Shown piece by piece: positions 7,479 through 16,505 of a DNA stretch of 64,000 nucleotides. The notes beneath the pieces were generated by a model. The model worked only from the letters and a program-made list of their open reading frames with translations. It ran no database searches and was not told the origin of the DNA. The position numbers and the translations under genes were made by a program. Position 1 is the first letter of the stretch. Each line of letters starts with the position of its first letter. The DNA is from Pleomorphomonas oryzae DSM 16300 (GTDB lineage: Bacteria > Pseudomonadota > Alphaproteobacteria > Rhizobiales > Pleomorphomonadaceae). The stretch spans positions 1 to 64,000 of the forward strand of contig NZ_AUHB01000018.1 in the NCBI RefSeq assembly GCF_000422965.1. The letters are read 5' to 3'.

Positions 7479-9200
7479 TTACCGCCAGTTCGTCTTGGCC
7501 AGTTCGATCAGCTCGTCGCCCCGGCCGCTCAGGATCGCCCGCATCATGTAGAGCGAGAAGCCCTTGGCCTGCTCGAGGGTGATCTGCGGCGGCATGGCCA
7601 GCTCCTGCTTGGCGGTCATCACGTCCACCAAGACAGGACCGGGCGTGGCGAAGGCTTCGTCGATTGCCGCCGGCAGCGCCTTGGCGTCGTCGACGCGGAT
7701 GCCCTTGATGCCGATCGCCTCGGCCACCTTGACGAAATCCGGGCTGTTGAGGTCGGTGTCGTCGGAGATATAGCCGCCGGCCTTCATCTCCATGGCGACG
7801 AAGCCGAGCGAGCGGTTGTGGACGATGATGATCTTCAGCGGCAGATCCAGCTGGCGGACGGAGAGGATGTCGCCCATCAGCATGGCAAAGCCGCCATCGC
7901 CGCACAGCGCCACCACCTGGCGGCTGGGATCGATGCCCTGCGCCCCGATGCCCTGCGACAGGGCGTTGGCCATCGAGCCGTGGTTGAACGAGCCGATCAG
8001 CCGCCGCTTGCCGTTCATGGTGATATAGCGCGCCGCCCAGACGGTGGGCGTGCCGACGTCGCAGGTGAAGATGGCGTCGTCCGCCGCCTTCTCGCTGATC
8101 AGCCGGGCGAGATATTGCGGATGGATCTGGCCCTTTTCGCCATCCGGCGTTGCGAGATCGTCGAGCCCCTTGCGCGCCTTGGCATAATGCTCCAGCGCCG
8201 TCTTGAGGAATGCGTCGTCGCTCTTTTCGGGCAGCTTTTCCAAGAGCGCCGACACCGTCGCCTTGACGTCGCCTATGATGCCCAAATCGATCTGCGTGTG
8301 GGCGCCGAGGCTTTCCGGCCGGCTGTCCACCTGGGCGATCCGGGCCTTGGTGGGATAGAAGGCGCGGTAGGGGAAGCCCGAGCCGAGGATCAACAGCGTG
8401 TCGGCCGACTCCATGGCGTGATAGCCGGAGGAAAATCCGATCAGCCCGGTCATGCCGACGTCATAGGGGTTATCGTGCTCGACGAACTCCTTGCCGCGCA
8501 GGGCATGGACGATCGGCGCCTTCAGTCTTGCGGCCAGCGCCACCACCTCGTCATGTGCCTCGGCGCAGCCGGCGCCACAGAGCAGCGTCACCTTGCCGCT
8601 CGAATTCAGCAACGCGGCGAGATCGTCGATCTGGCTTGGCGACGGAACAAGACGGCCGAGCTCCGGCGCCCGCCAGCGGATGTCGACACCCTCCGGCATC
8701 GGCTTCAGGGCGATATCGCCCGGCAGCACGATGACGGCGACGCCGCGCTTGGCGATGGCGGTGCGCACGGCCACTTCCAGCACGCGCGGCATCTGGTCGG
8801 GGTTGGTCACCAGCTCGCAATAAACAGAGCACTCGCGAAACAGCTCCTGCGGGTGCGTCTCCTGGAAATAGCCCGAGCCGATTTCCGACGACGGAATATG
8901 CGCGGCAATCGCCAGCACCGGCACCCGGCTGCGCTGGCAATCGAACAACCCGTTGATCAGGTGCAGGTTACCCGGCCCGCACGAGCCGGCACACACCGCC
9001 AGCTCGCCGGTAATATGCGCCTCGGCCCCAGCGGCAAACGCCGCCGCCTCCTCATGGCGCGTACCCATCCAGCGGATCTGCTTCAGCCGATGCAAGCTGT
9101 CGCTGAGCCCATTGAGGCTGTCGCCCGTCACGCCCCAGATGCGTTTCACGCCAGCCTCGCCAAGGAACCGAGCGATGTAGTGGGCAATGGATTCGGTCAT
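7479..9200 (-). CDS. poxB: Pyruvate dehydrogenase (quinone), pyruvate oxidase
   Basis: A 573-residue thiamine-diphosphate enzyme very close in sequence to E. coli PoxB along its whole length. It decarboxylates pyruvate to acetate and passes electrons via FAD to membrane quinones. Landmarks are [14 protein letters not shown], the catalytic-region STRHEE-type [48 protein letters not shown], and the ThDP motif [11 protein letters not shown]...[10 protein letters not shown]. The C-terminal segment that binds membranes in E. coli is present in length. Start is ATG 9198-9200 with AGGAG upstream; the frame is open ten codons further. It reads toward the FGGY kinase gene but with a structured gap between. 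Confidence 0.95.
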   Translation of the reverse strand: MTESIAHYIARFLGEAGVKRIWGVTGDSLNGLSDSLHRLKQIRWMGTRHEEAAAFAAGAEAHITGELAVCAGSCGPGNLHLINGLFDCQRSRVPVLAIAAHIPSSEIGSGYFQETHPQELFRECSVYCELVTNPDQMPRVLEVAVRTAIAKRGVAVIVLPGDIALKPMPEGVDIRWRAPELGRLVPSPSQIDDLAALLNSSGKVTLLCGAGCAEAHDEVVALAARLKAPIVHALRGKEFVEHDNPYDVGMTGLIGFSSGYHAMESADTLLILGSGFPYRAFYPTKARIAQVDSRPESLGAHTQIDLGIIGDVKATVSALLEKLPEKSDDAFLKTALEHYAKARKGLDDLATPDGEKGQIHPQYLARLISEKAADDAIFTCDVGTPTVWAARYITMNGKRRLIGSFNHGSMANALSQGIGAQGIDPSRQVVALCGDGGFAMLMGDILSVRQLDLPLKIIIVHNRSLGFVAMEMKAGGYISDDTDLNSPDFVKVAEAIGIKGIRVDDAKALPAAIDEAFATPGPVLVDVMTAKQELAMPPQITLEQAKGFSLYMMRAILSGRGDELIELAKTNWR

Positions 9201-9499
9201 GAGACGATTTCTCCTGCGGAGGCGGGACACGGCATGAGGCCGACTGTCGGCTCGATGCTGCTCCGACGGGCGGCTAAACTAGCGTCGGTGATCAGCTTAA
9301 AATGCGGCACTGGCTTGATGATCTGTTTGCCAGCACTGATAAAATAACGACGGGATCATTCCCCATCTGCGCGATAGTTACCAGCGTTTTTGGCAAGGAG
9401 TTGGCGGAAGTGAACCGCGCCGTCACGGCTCAGAAGCCATTGCCAAGCACCATCATGTTGCTATCCTGACGTGTAGCTAGCTTGGGGCTCGGGGAAACC

Positions 9500-9931
9500 A
9501 TGATCTACACCGACATACCGGGCGGGGCAGAATTACTCGCATGGTTCGGTCAGGAGCCGACTTTTCACGATGCGGAAATCATCAGCCTTTTCCTCAATCG
9601 GTCCGGCGTAAGCGAGCTTAAGCTTCATGGCTGGATCAATACAGGCGACGTCGGCCCGGACGGCAGTTTCGTCCTCGCCAAGCAAGCCCTGGTCACCTTC
9701 AGCCTTGAGAAGATCATGGATCTTCAACTGGACGGCTTCAGCGCTCAAAACGTCATAAGTGGCTTGGAACTCGGCTACGCGACCGACAGAGGGCGCTCCA
9801 ATTGCTTCCCCTTGCCCCAAGATCCTCATGACATCGATATAGAGCTGATGCCGTGCTACGGCTTGGACGGGTTTATCAGAGCCAAGAAGGTGACGGTCTC
9901 GTTCGTTCCGGGCCAGCCCAAAGACCGTTGA
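9500..9931 (+). CDS. Imm50-like immunity family protein
   Basis: A 143-residue cytosolic protein with the FGQEPTFHDAEIISLFLNR N-terminal segment that is typical of the Imm50 family of polymorphic-toxin immunity proteins. The FHDAE core is the most diagnostic part. No toxin gene is visible in the neighbourhood, so it may be an orphan immunity gene or have another role. The ATG at 9500 (MIYTDIPGG) is chosen over the in-frame TTG at 9482. The family assignment rests on motif recall and should be tested with a profile search. Confidence 0.6.
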   Translation: MIYTDIPGGAELLAWFGQEPTFHDAEIISLFLNRSGVSELKLHGWINTGDVGPDGSFVLAKQALVTFSLEKIMDLQLDGFSAQNVISGLELGYATDRGRSNCFPLPQDPHDIDIELMPCYGLDGFIRAKKVTVSFVPGQPKDR

Positions 9932-9971
9932 TTCGTCCCACCAACGACACCAAGAGCCGCAAACGCGGCTC

Positions 9972-10436
9972 TCACTCCGTCCCCTCTCCCTCGACTTTCG
10001 GCCCCTTGGCGTAATCACAGATCGTCGACATGTAGTAGGTTTTCCCCTTGTACTCGACCTTCTGCAATCCAAGCTCGAATTCGCCGAACTTCTCGTCGCG
10101 ATAATAGATTGCGGCGTTGATGAACTGTCCTAGGCGACCGCAATCACCGAGACCAGCGCCAGTGTAAACCGGCAGAATTCGCTCGCTGTAGCTCCCCTTC
10201 AGGACCTTCTCAATCTCAACTTCGCCCCGCGCAAACCGGAATGGCTTGTCCTCCGGATCCTCGGCCGGCACTTCAATGCCGTAGGTGACGGTCTTCATCC
10301 AACCCTTGACCACCAAATCGGCGCTGGAGAACAGATCTTTCGGAGGCTCTCCGCAACTGCAGGCGTAAGCGTCCAACGCAGTCAGGCTGAGAAGCAATAT
10401 GGCGGCAACAGGCACCACAACACGAAACGAACCCAT
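9972..10436 (-). CDS. Exported protein with N-terminal CSC motif (TIMP/NTR-like)
   Basis: A 154-residue protein with a clear signal peptide (VVVPVAAILLLSLTALDAYA) followed directly by CSCGEPP. A mature N-terminus starting with Cys-x-Cys is characteristic of TIMP/netrin-like domains, and the following alternating strands (SADLVVKGWM, GEVEIEKVLKG, ILPVYTGAGLGDCG) fit that fold. Function is unknown. The start at 10436 (MGSFRVV) is preferred over the frame start at 10481 because it gives a normal signal peptide and avoids overlap with the upstream gene. It is the last gene of a minus-strand run of three encoding exported proteins. Confidence 0.72.
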   Translation of the reverse strand: MGSFRVVVPVAAILLLSLTALDAYACSCGEPPKDLFSSADLVVKGWMKTVTYGIEVPAEDPEDKPFRFARGEVEIEKVLKGSYSERILPVYTGAGLGDCGRLGQFINAAIYYRDEKFGEFELGLQKVEYKGKTYYMSTICDYAKGPKVEGEGTE

Positions 10437-10462
10437 CGAAATCTCCTTTGGCAAAATCCGCC

Positions 10463-12031
10463 TCAATATCCGTCCTGCCACGCATGTAAGCGATCGAATT
10501 GCCCTTTCCGCAAATCATCCAGCGAGATAGTCACATAGAGTGCGCCCACGTCAGCCCAGTTCCAGCCCATCGCCTGATCCGACGCCATCTGGAACAGAAG
10601 CGCCGCATCCTCCATAGGGCCATGAGGCTGAATCAGGCTGGGTTGACCGCCCATCCGGTGCGGCCGCCCCTCATTGATGAACCTCAGGCGCGCCTCGACA
10701 TCGTCGAGCAGGTCTCTGGGTATCGCCGGGTTGGTGGCATTGTTCCGCGCGTAGGCGTCGAGCGCATCTTCCCGTATCGCCATTCGCAGCTGATCGTCAG
10801 TGGAAAGACCTCGCTCGACCCGCTCCAGAGCGTCGGCGAAATGCGTTTTCTGCCAAAAGACGCTTTTGCTTTTAAAGGTCGCCGCGATGGACCGCCAATC
10901 GTCATCCGACATGGGAGCGTCGAGATCCTGCGCCAAAATATGCGCCATCAGGCTCTCGGCAGCGGATCTGAGCCCCGCCGCCCAAGCCAGATGGCCTTCG
11001 CCCAGCGTCTCGATCTCCTCAGCGATGAAGGCGTCGCCTTCAGGTCCGGGGCGGCTGTCATTTATGCGAGTGAGGTAATCACGCTGCTTCTCCAGCTCGG
11101 CGAGCCGTACCTCGTCGTGCTCCCGCAACCGGGCCTTTATCTTGTCGAGCCCTTCCAACGCCTGCGCCATCAACCCCGCGCCGTCCGCACCCGGTTCCGG
11201 AGGTTGCAGCAACCCGCCTTGCCAGTTCGTGAAATTCAGCTTGAAGCGTTCCGGCTCCAAATCCCTCAGGAACTCCTGGATATAGTAAAGCGCACCGCGC
11301 CAGGTCAGCGGGCGGTCTAGGCCGACGCTAAAAGCCATGAAGCCTCTATCCGAGACCGGCGCCTCGTAGAGCTCCTCTCCCGAAACCAGCGGCGGCCCTT
11401 CCGCCTCGTCATCAGAAGGGGTGTATTCCTGCACCACAAGATCGACCGGCCACTTGCGCCACATCTTGGGTACACCGGGCCGGATCTTTGGCTGGCCACC
11501 GATGAGATCCCACATCACCAAACGGACAGTTGACATGTCCTCCGGCGGCTGGCGTTCGGGGCCGAGCTGATCGATATGCAAGACCTGCACGAGATCACCG
11601 TCCGTCTCGTAGTCGAGTTGCTGCACCTCCACGAACAGCAGCAGCCAGCCCTGGCGCGGCCCCAGCCCGTTCCAGAGGTTGGCCGGTAGATCGGCGCAGT
11701 CGATCTCTGCGATGAAGTGTAGCGGCGACCCGTTGGCGGCGCGCGGCCATGCGACGTTCTCCGGCATCATCGGCAGCCCGCCCAGCCAGGATCGCGGCGC
11801 CTCGCCGAAGCGAATGGGCACCTGCCGCTTGAGGATGACGGACGTCTGCTTGCCCGCTTGCGTGGCATCGTCAGGGCGCATGAACATGTTAAGCTTCCCG
11901 CTGAAAAACCCGGAAATAGTAGAGACTGCATTCGTGAACTTGAGACCCTCGGCTGCCAAGGCCGGACGGATTGCCGGAGCCGACAGGCTCATCAACGCCG
12001 CGACGGCAAGCACAACCCATTTCACGATCAT
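10463..12031 (-). CDS. Exported DUF1963 (YwqG-like) domain protein
   Basis: A 522-residue protein with a signal peptide (IVKWVVLAVAALMSLSAPAIRPALA). It carries a YwqG/DUF1963-type region at about residues 80-450, seen in SWLGGLPMMPENVAWPR near the start and PHRMGGQPSLIQ followed by a WNWADVGALYVTISLDDLRKGQFD end. The insertion in the middle is rich in charged helices. Molecular role is unknown. Start is ATG 12029-12031 with GGGAGG upstream. It precedes the CSC-type gene by 26 bp, suggesting an operon. Confidence 0.75.
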   Translation of the reverse strand: MIVKWVVLAVAALMSLSAPAIRPALAAEGLKFTNAVSTISGFFSGKLNMFMRPDDATQAGKQTSVILKRQVPIRFGEAPRSWLGGLPMMPENVAWPRAANGSPLHFIAEIDCADLPANLWNGLGPRQGWLLLFVEVQQLDYETDGDLVQVLHIDQLGPERQPPEDMSTVRLVMWDLIGGQPKIRPGVPKMWRKWPVDLVVQEYTPSDDEAEGPPLVSGEELYEAPVSDRGFMAFSVGLDRPLTWRGALYYIQEFLRDLEPERFKLNFTNWQGGLLQPPEPGADGAGLMAQALEGLDKIKARLREHDEVRLAELEKQRDYLTRINDSRPGPEGDAFIAEEIETLGEGHLAWAAGLRSAAESLMAHILAQDLDAPMSDDDWRSIAATFKSKSVFWQKTHFADALERVERGLSTDDQLRMAIREDALDAYARNNATNPAIPRDLLDDVEARLRFINEGRPHRMGGQPSLIQPHGPMEDAALLFQMASDQAMGWNWADVGALYVTISLDDLRKGQFDRLHAWQDGY

Positions 12032-12066
12032 GAAGGCCTCCCGACGCAAACGCCTGCGACCGGCCC

Positions 12067-12360
12067 TTAACAGAAGGACGAGCCGCGCGCGTAGCAGTTA
12101 AAGCGTTCCACTGCTTCGTTATATTCGTTGATGACAGATGAGCTTTCGCGCGAAAGGCAGCTCACATAGCTGTCCACGTCGCTCTGGTAGGATTCCATCT
12201 CCGACTTGCAGGAGTTGAACTCCCATTCGCTGTCGAACTTCCCCAGCACGGGACATGACGGCGCCGTTGGCCTCGAACAATAAGCCATTGCCGGCTGTGC
12301 GGCTGAAAACAGCAGCGCGGCCACGACCGCGCGCCTCGACAAACCCTTGGGCAAAAACAC
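12067..12360 (-). CDS. Small cysteine-rich exported protein
   Basis: A 97-residue protein when started at GTG 12358-12360, giving KGLSRRAVVAALLFSAAQPAMA as signal peptide, which has a twin-arginine look (SRRAVVAAL). The mature part has seven cysteines (YCSRPTAPSC, SCKSE, SCLSRE, NCYARGSSFC) suggesting disulfides, and a C-terminal Cys. The frame extends up to 12456 but that part does not look like a signal peptide. It lies 35 bp upstream of the DUF1963 gene on the same strand. I do not recognise a family. Confidence 0.55.
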   Translation of the reverse strand: MFLPKGLSRRAVVAALLFSAAQPAMAYCSRPTAPSCPVLGKFDSEWEFNSCKSEMESYQSDVDSYVSCLSRESSSVINEYNEAVERFNCYARGSSFC

Positions 12361-12569
12361 GATGCGCCCCCGCTCCGGCGGCGCTCCATCCCCGACAAGA
12401 GCGCCAGCCCCGTGACTATGGCGCGAGGATTGCCGGGCAGCAACCAGAACTATCACCTATCAACCGAAGCGGGAGGTAGGCAAACGCTTCCCCGCCCTTG
12501 CCCCTCCCCTCCTCTTGATGTACGCTCATCATAACTCGCTTGAATCCCCTCAATTGTCTTTAATTACCA

Positions 12570-12596
12570 CCGGAAAATTCACCTTATCCTTTCCGG
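12570..12596. promoter_or_regulatory. Inverted repeat upstream of the isomerase gene (possible operator)
   Basis: CCGGAAA (12570-12576) and TTTCCGG (12590-12596) form a 7-bp inverted repeat with a 13-bp AT-rich spacer, 44 bases before the start codon at 12641. The LacI-type regulator encoded downstream is a candidate ligand, though the layout is not a typical short LacI palindrome. Confidence 0.4.
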
Positions 12597-12640
12597 TAAC
12601 GTACCTCAAAACTTCAAGCGAAAGCGGAGGAGCGAAGCTG

Positions 12641-14053
12641 ATGCCTAAGCAAATGACCTTCGGCGTGATCGTCGGAAACCGTGGATTCTTCCCCAGCCAT
12701 CTCGCCGCCAGCGGCCGGCTGGAGATGATCGCCGCCCTTGAGAAGCAGGGCTATAAGGCGATCGTCGTATCGCCCGAAGAGACGGCCCATGGCGCGGTGG
12801 AAACCTATAAGGAAGCCGAGATCTGCGCTGCGCTGTTCAAAAAGCACGCTGACGAGATCGACGGCATCATCATCACGCTGCCGAACTTTGGCGAAGAGCG
12901 CGGCCTGGCCGACGCCCTGCGCCTTGCCAACCTCAACGTGCCCGTGCTGATCCAGGCGACGCCCGACGACACCGGCAAGATGGCCATCACCCACCGCCGC
13001 GACAGCTTCTGCGGCAAGATGTCGATCTGCAACAATCTGCAGCAGTATGGCATCAAGTATTCGCTGACGACGCTGCACACCGAAGCGCCCGACTCCCCCG
13101 AGTTCGAGGCCGACCTCAAGTGGTTCGCCGGCGTCTGCCGCATCGTCCGCGGCTTCAGGAACCTGCGCATCGGCGCCGTTGGCGCCCGCCCGGCCGCCTT
13201 CAACACCGTGCGCTATTCGGAAAAGCTGCTCGAGCGGTCCGGCATCACCGTCGACACGCTGGACCTTTCGGAAGTGCTCGGCCGCATCGGCCGCCTGAAG
13301 GACAACGACGCCGCCGTCGAGAAGAAGATCGCCGAGATTCGCGCCTACGTGCCCACCGGCCATACGCCGGAAGCCGCCCTCATCAAGATGGCCAAGCTCG
13401 GCGCCGTGCTGGACAACTGGGTGGAGACCAACCGTCTCACCATCACCTCCGTGCAGTGCTGGACCAGCCTTGAAGAGTTCTTCGGCATCGTGCCCTGCAC
13501 CGTCATGAGCATGATGAGCCAGAAGCTGCTGCCGTCGGCCTGCGAGGTCGACACGCTGGGCTCGCTCTCCATGTACGCCCTGGCGTTGGCCAGCGAGACG
13601 CCGTCGGCGCTTCTCGACTGGAACAACAACTACGGTGGCGACCCCAACAAGGCCGTCTGCTTCCACTGTTCGAACCTGCCCAAGCACTTCTTCAACGAAG
13701 GCGTGAAGATGGACTACCAGCAGATCATCGCTGGCACCGTGGGCGCCGAGAACACCTATGGCACGCTGGACGGCAAGGTGAAATCTGGCGCCATGACCTT
13801 CCTGCGCCTCTCCACCGACGACCTCACCGGCAAGATCAAGGGCTACACCGGCCAGGGGTCGTTCACCGACGATCCGCTCAACACCTTCGGCGGCGCCGGC
13901 GTGGTGGACATCCCCAACCTGCAGAAACTCCTTCGCTACATCTGCGAGAACGCCTTCGAGCATCACGTGGCGACGAACTTCTCCTCGTCGGCTGTGGCGG
14001 TGACGGAAGCGGCTTCGAAGTACTTGGGCTGGGACATGTACGTCCACGAGTGA
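12641..14053 (+). CDS. L-fucose/L-arabinose isomerase family protein
   Basis: A 470-residue protein of the fucose/arabinose isomerase superfamily, which interconverts aldoses and ketoses using Mn2+. Features are the N-terminal NRGFFPSHLAASGR, DGIIITLPNFGEERG, the SVQCWTSLEEFFGIVPCTVMSMM segment and the ACEVDTLGSLSMYAL region with the metal-ligand Glu and Asp. A late CFHCSNLPKHFF segment contributes a His. This branch differs from classical FucI (about 590 residues), so the substrate is open. Start is ATG 12641 with GCGGAGGAG upstream; the longer frame from 12515 is spurious. The FGGY kinase gene and LacI gene nearby suggest a catabolic set. Confidence 0.82.
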   Translation: MPKQMTFGVIVGNRGFFPSHLAASGRLEMIAALEKQGYKAIVVSPEETAHGAVETYKEAEICAALFKKHADEIDGIIITLPNFGEERGLADALRLANLNVPVLIQATPDDTGKMAITHRRDSFCGKMSICNNLQQYGIKYSLTTLHTEAPDSPEFEADLKWFAGVCRIVRGFRNLRIGAVGARPAAFNTVRYSEKLLERSGITVDTLDLSEVLGRIGRLKDNDAAVEKKIAEIRAYVPTGHTPEAALIKMAKLGAVLDNWVETNRLTITSVQCWTSLEEFFGIVPCTVMSMMSQKLLPSACEVDTLGSLSMYALALASETPSALLDWNNNYGGDPNKAVCFHCSNLPKHFFNEGVKMDYQQIIAGTVGAENTYGTLDGKVKSGAMTFLRLSTDDLTGKIKGYTGQGSFTDDPLNTFGGAGVVDIPNLQKLLRYICENAFEHHVATNFSSSAVAVTEAASKYLGWDMYVHE

Positions 14054-14245
14054 GCCTAGCTGGAAACTCTACTGGGGCGGAGATCTCCGGGCATCCACTT
14101 GGCCCGAAAAGTCTTCAACTTTTCGGGCGGATGCCTGGGCTTAGTCTTCTGCGCTTCCGGTGCTCACGGACAGGACGTCCGCTGCGCTCCGGTTCTCGAA
14201 GCCGTCGCTACCTGCCTCGCCCCAGCGAGTTTCGAGCCAGGCTCG
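14052..14245. repeat. Long palindromic intergenic repeat, copy 1
   Basis: The ends are imperfect inverted repeats (GAGCCTAGCTGGAAACTC.. at 14052 and ..GAGTTTCGAGCCAGGCTC ending 14245). Inside are a perfect hairpin CCCGAAAAGT / ACTTTTCGGG (14103-14127) and a CGGAC / GTCCG hairpin. The same sequence occurs in opposite orientation at 26122-26263. It overlaps the isomerase stop codon by two bases and ends 150 bp before the LacI start. Confidence 0.85.
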
Positions 14246-14395
14246 ATGCGTCGCTTTGCAACAGCGTTTCCGGTGCCTCATCGGAAACGCCATTCCCTTC
14301 ATTGGCTTGGTCCGTTCCAGCTCGAGGTTGACAACGGGCGAGCTATAAGTGGAATTTTACTCTCAAGTTTGTGCATTTGCTCACTGAGGGGTTTG

Positions 14396-15421
14396 ATGCG
14401 TCCGACAATCCACGACGTCGCCCGTGCTGCCGGTGTCGGCCTTGCCACGGTGGACCGCGTGCTCAACGATCGCCCCGGCGTGCGCGCGGCGACCGCCGAG
14501 CGGGTCAAGGCGGCAGTCGACAAGCTGGGCTTCGTGCGCGACGCCTCGGCGGCGGCGCTGGCTCGCAAGCGCATCGACCGGCTGGTGTTCCTGATCCCCG
14601 ATGGCCCCAGCGATTTCATGCATCGCCTGGGAGCTGAGGCGCGCGAGGCCAGCAAGCGGCTGGCCGGCAAGCGCGTGGAGATCGAGGTGCGCACCGTGCC
14701 TCCCTTCAATAGCGACGCGCTGACCGAAGCGCTGCGTGAGATCGATACCGAAGCGGTGGCCGGCGTGGCGCTGGTCGCCACCGAGTCGGCGGCTGTCCGG
14801 GCCGAGCTCTGCCGTTTCAGTGCCGCCGGCATCCCCGTGGTCACGCTGGTGTCGGATGCGCCGCGCTTTCCGCGCCACCATTATGTCGGCATCGACAACG
14901 TAGCTGCTGGCCGCACCGCCGCCAGCCTGCTCGGCCAGTTCCTCGGCGGTCGCCAGGGCAAGATCGTCGTGGTCGCCGGCTCCATGCTGGTGCGCGACCA
15001 TGTCGAGCGCCGCATGGGCTTCGATCAGGTGATCAGCGAGCAGTTTCCGCATCTTCAGGCATCGGTGACGCTGGAAGGCCGCGACGAACGCGCCGCCACT
15101 CGCGACGCGCTGATAGCCTGCCTCGCGCGCGAGGGCAACATTGTCGGCCTCTACAACATCGGCGCCGGCCACGAGGGCATCCTCGACGTGGTCGCCGAGC
15201 TGCCGGCCGAGGCGCGCCCCATCGTCGTGGCGCACGAGCTCTACGACGTGACGCGCGCCGCCCTGCAGAACGGCCTGATGCACGCCATCATCAACCAGGA
15301 CGCCGGCCACGAGATCCGCAGCGCCATCCGCGTGCTGCGCGCCCAGATCGACGGCACGCCGCTGGTGGCGGGGCAGGATTCCATCCGCATCGAGATCTTC
15401 CTGAGGGACAATCTGCCGTAA
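14396..15421 (+). CDS. LacI-family transcriptional regulator with sugar-binding domain
   Basis: A 341-residue regulator. The N-terminal helix-turn-helix reads RPTIHDVARAAGVGLATVDRVLNDRPGV with the hinge after KLGFVRDASAAALARKR, and the rest (about 60-335) is a periplasmic-binding-protein-like effector domain. The ATG at 14396 has GAGGGG upstream and gives the family-standard start; the open frame before it is repeat sequence. It follows the isomerase gene on the same strand, separated by the palindromic repeat, and probably controls the isomerase and perhaps the FGGY kinase. The inducer is unknown. Confidence 0.88.
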   Translation: MRPTIHDVARAAGVGLATVDRVLNDRPGVRAATAERVKAAVDKLGFVRDASAAALARKRIDRLVFLIPDGPSDFMHRLGAEAREASKRLAGKRVEIEVRTVPPFNSDALTEALREIDTEAVAGVALVATESAAVRAELCRFSAAGIPVVTLVSDAPRFPRHHYVGIDNVAAGRTAASLLGQFLGGRQGKIVVVAGSMLVRDHVERRMGFDQVISEQFPHLQASVTLEGRDERAATRDALIACLAREGNIVGLYNIGAGHEGILDVVAELPAEARPIVVAHELYDVTRAALQNGLMHAIINQDAGHEIRSAIRVLRAQIDGTPLVAGQDSIRIEIFLRDNLP

Positions 15422-15626
15422 AAGGGCGGCGGCGCTCCGTGTCCATGCCCCTAGCCATTCGTCGTCCAGCTCCGGTGCGGACCGAGGCGACGCGCCTTGA
15501 ACCGTCCATCACCGGATGCTACCGATGGAGGGCGCAACCGGCGTCGGATGGATTTGACCATCAGGGAGCGCTTGCTGGAACATCGACCGCCTGGGTGTCC
15601 CGGATCATTGATTCGTGGACACGAAG

Positions 15627-16472
15627 ATGACCGCACTTGTTCTCGATGGAAAATCGCTGGCCCGAAAGATCGAAGCGGAGCTGGCTGCGAAAGTCATCGA
15701 ACTCACTAGCAAAGCGGGCGGGACAAAACCTGTCTTGGCAACAATACTGGTGGGCGACGATCCCGCTTCGGCGACCTACGTGAAAATGAAAGGGAATGCT
15801 TGCGAGCGGATTGGCATGGCCTCTCTGCGCGTCATACTTTCCCAGAGCACGACAACCGACGAACTGCTGGCGGAAATCGACAAGCTCAATGCCGACCCAC
15901 GGGTTCACGGCATTTTGCTGCAACATCCCGTGCCCAAGCAGATCGATGAGCGCAAATGCTTCGATCGCATCGCTCAGGAAAAAGACGTCGATGGCGTCAC
16001 GGCGCTCGGCTTCGGCTCCATGTCGATGAACGAGCCAGCTTACGGATCGGCGACCCCGGCCGGCATCATGCGGCTACTGCTGGATTATGGCGTGAGCATC
16101 GAGGGAAAACATGCCGTCGTGGTCGGGCGAAGCCCCATTCTGGGCAAGCCGATCGCCATGATGCTGCTAAACGCCAACGCGACCGTGACCATCTGCCACT
16201 CCCGAACCCAGGGGCTTCCCCAACTGATCGGATTGGCGGACATCTTGATCGGCGCGGTTGGCAAGCCGCGGTTCATCAAGGGCGAGTGGATCAAGGACGG
16301 CGCCATCGTGATCGACGCCGGATATCATCCTGGTGGCGTCGGCGATATCGACCTGTCTGCCGGCACTGACAGGTACGCCGCCTACACGCCTGTTCCAGGC
16401 GGGGTCGGGCCGATGACCATCGCGATGCTGATGGCGCAAACCGTCGAGTCCGCCGAAAAATCCCTCGTGTGA
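15627..16472 (+). CDS. folD: Methylenetetrahydrofolate dehydrogenase/cyclohydrolase
   Basis: A 281-residue FolD-type protein that interconverts 5,10-methylene- and 10-formyl-tetrahydrofolate with NADP. Seen are the catalytic-lysine region [23 protein letters not shown], the nucleotide motif [18 protein letters not shown] with TVTICHSRT, and the C-terminal [13 protein letters not shown]. The usual PCTPxG motif is altered to SATPAG, so it may be a divergent paralogue. ATG 15627 is preferred over GTG 15615. A membrane methyltransferase-like gene follows 34 bp later. Confidence 0.92.
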   Translation: MTALVLDGKSLARKIEAELAAKVIELTSKAGGTKPVLATILVGDDPASATYVKMKGNACERIGMASLRVILSQSTTTDELLAEIDKLNADPRVHGILLQHPVPKQIDERKCFDRIAQEKDVDGVTALGFGSMSMNEPAYGSATPAGIMRLLLDYGVSIEGKHAVVVGRSPILGKPIAMMLLNANATVTICHSRTQGLPQLIGLADILIGAVGKPRFIKGEWIKDGAIVIDAGYHPGGVGDIDLSAGTDRYAAYTPVPGGVGPMTIAMLMAQTVESAEKSLV

Positions 16473-16505
16473 CCTCCAAACAAGCAGCAAGAAAGAGTGA
16501 AAGCG

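Noticed and set aside
7437-9347. 636-residue plus-strand frame
   Set aside because: Antisense to poxB; composition is that of a shadow frame.
14099-14395. Extended LacI N-terminus from the open frame at 14099
   Set aside because: The extra 99 residues translate the palindromic repeat; the same repeat gives a similar peptide on the other strand at 26122-26263, so it is not coding. The family start is ATG 14396.
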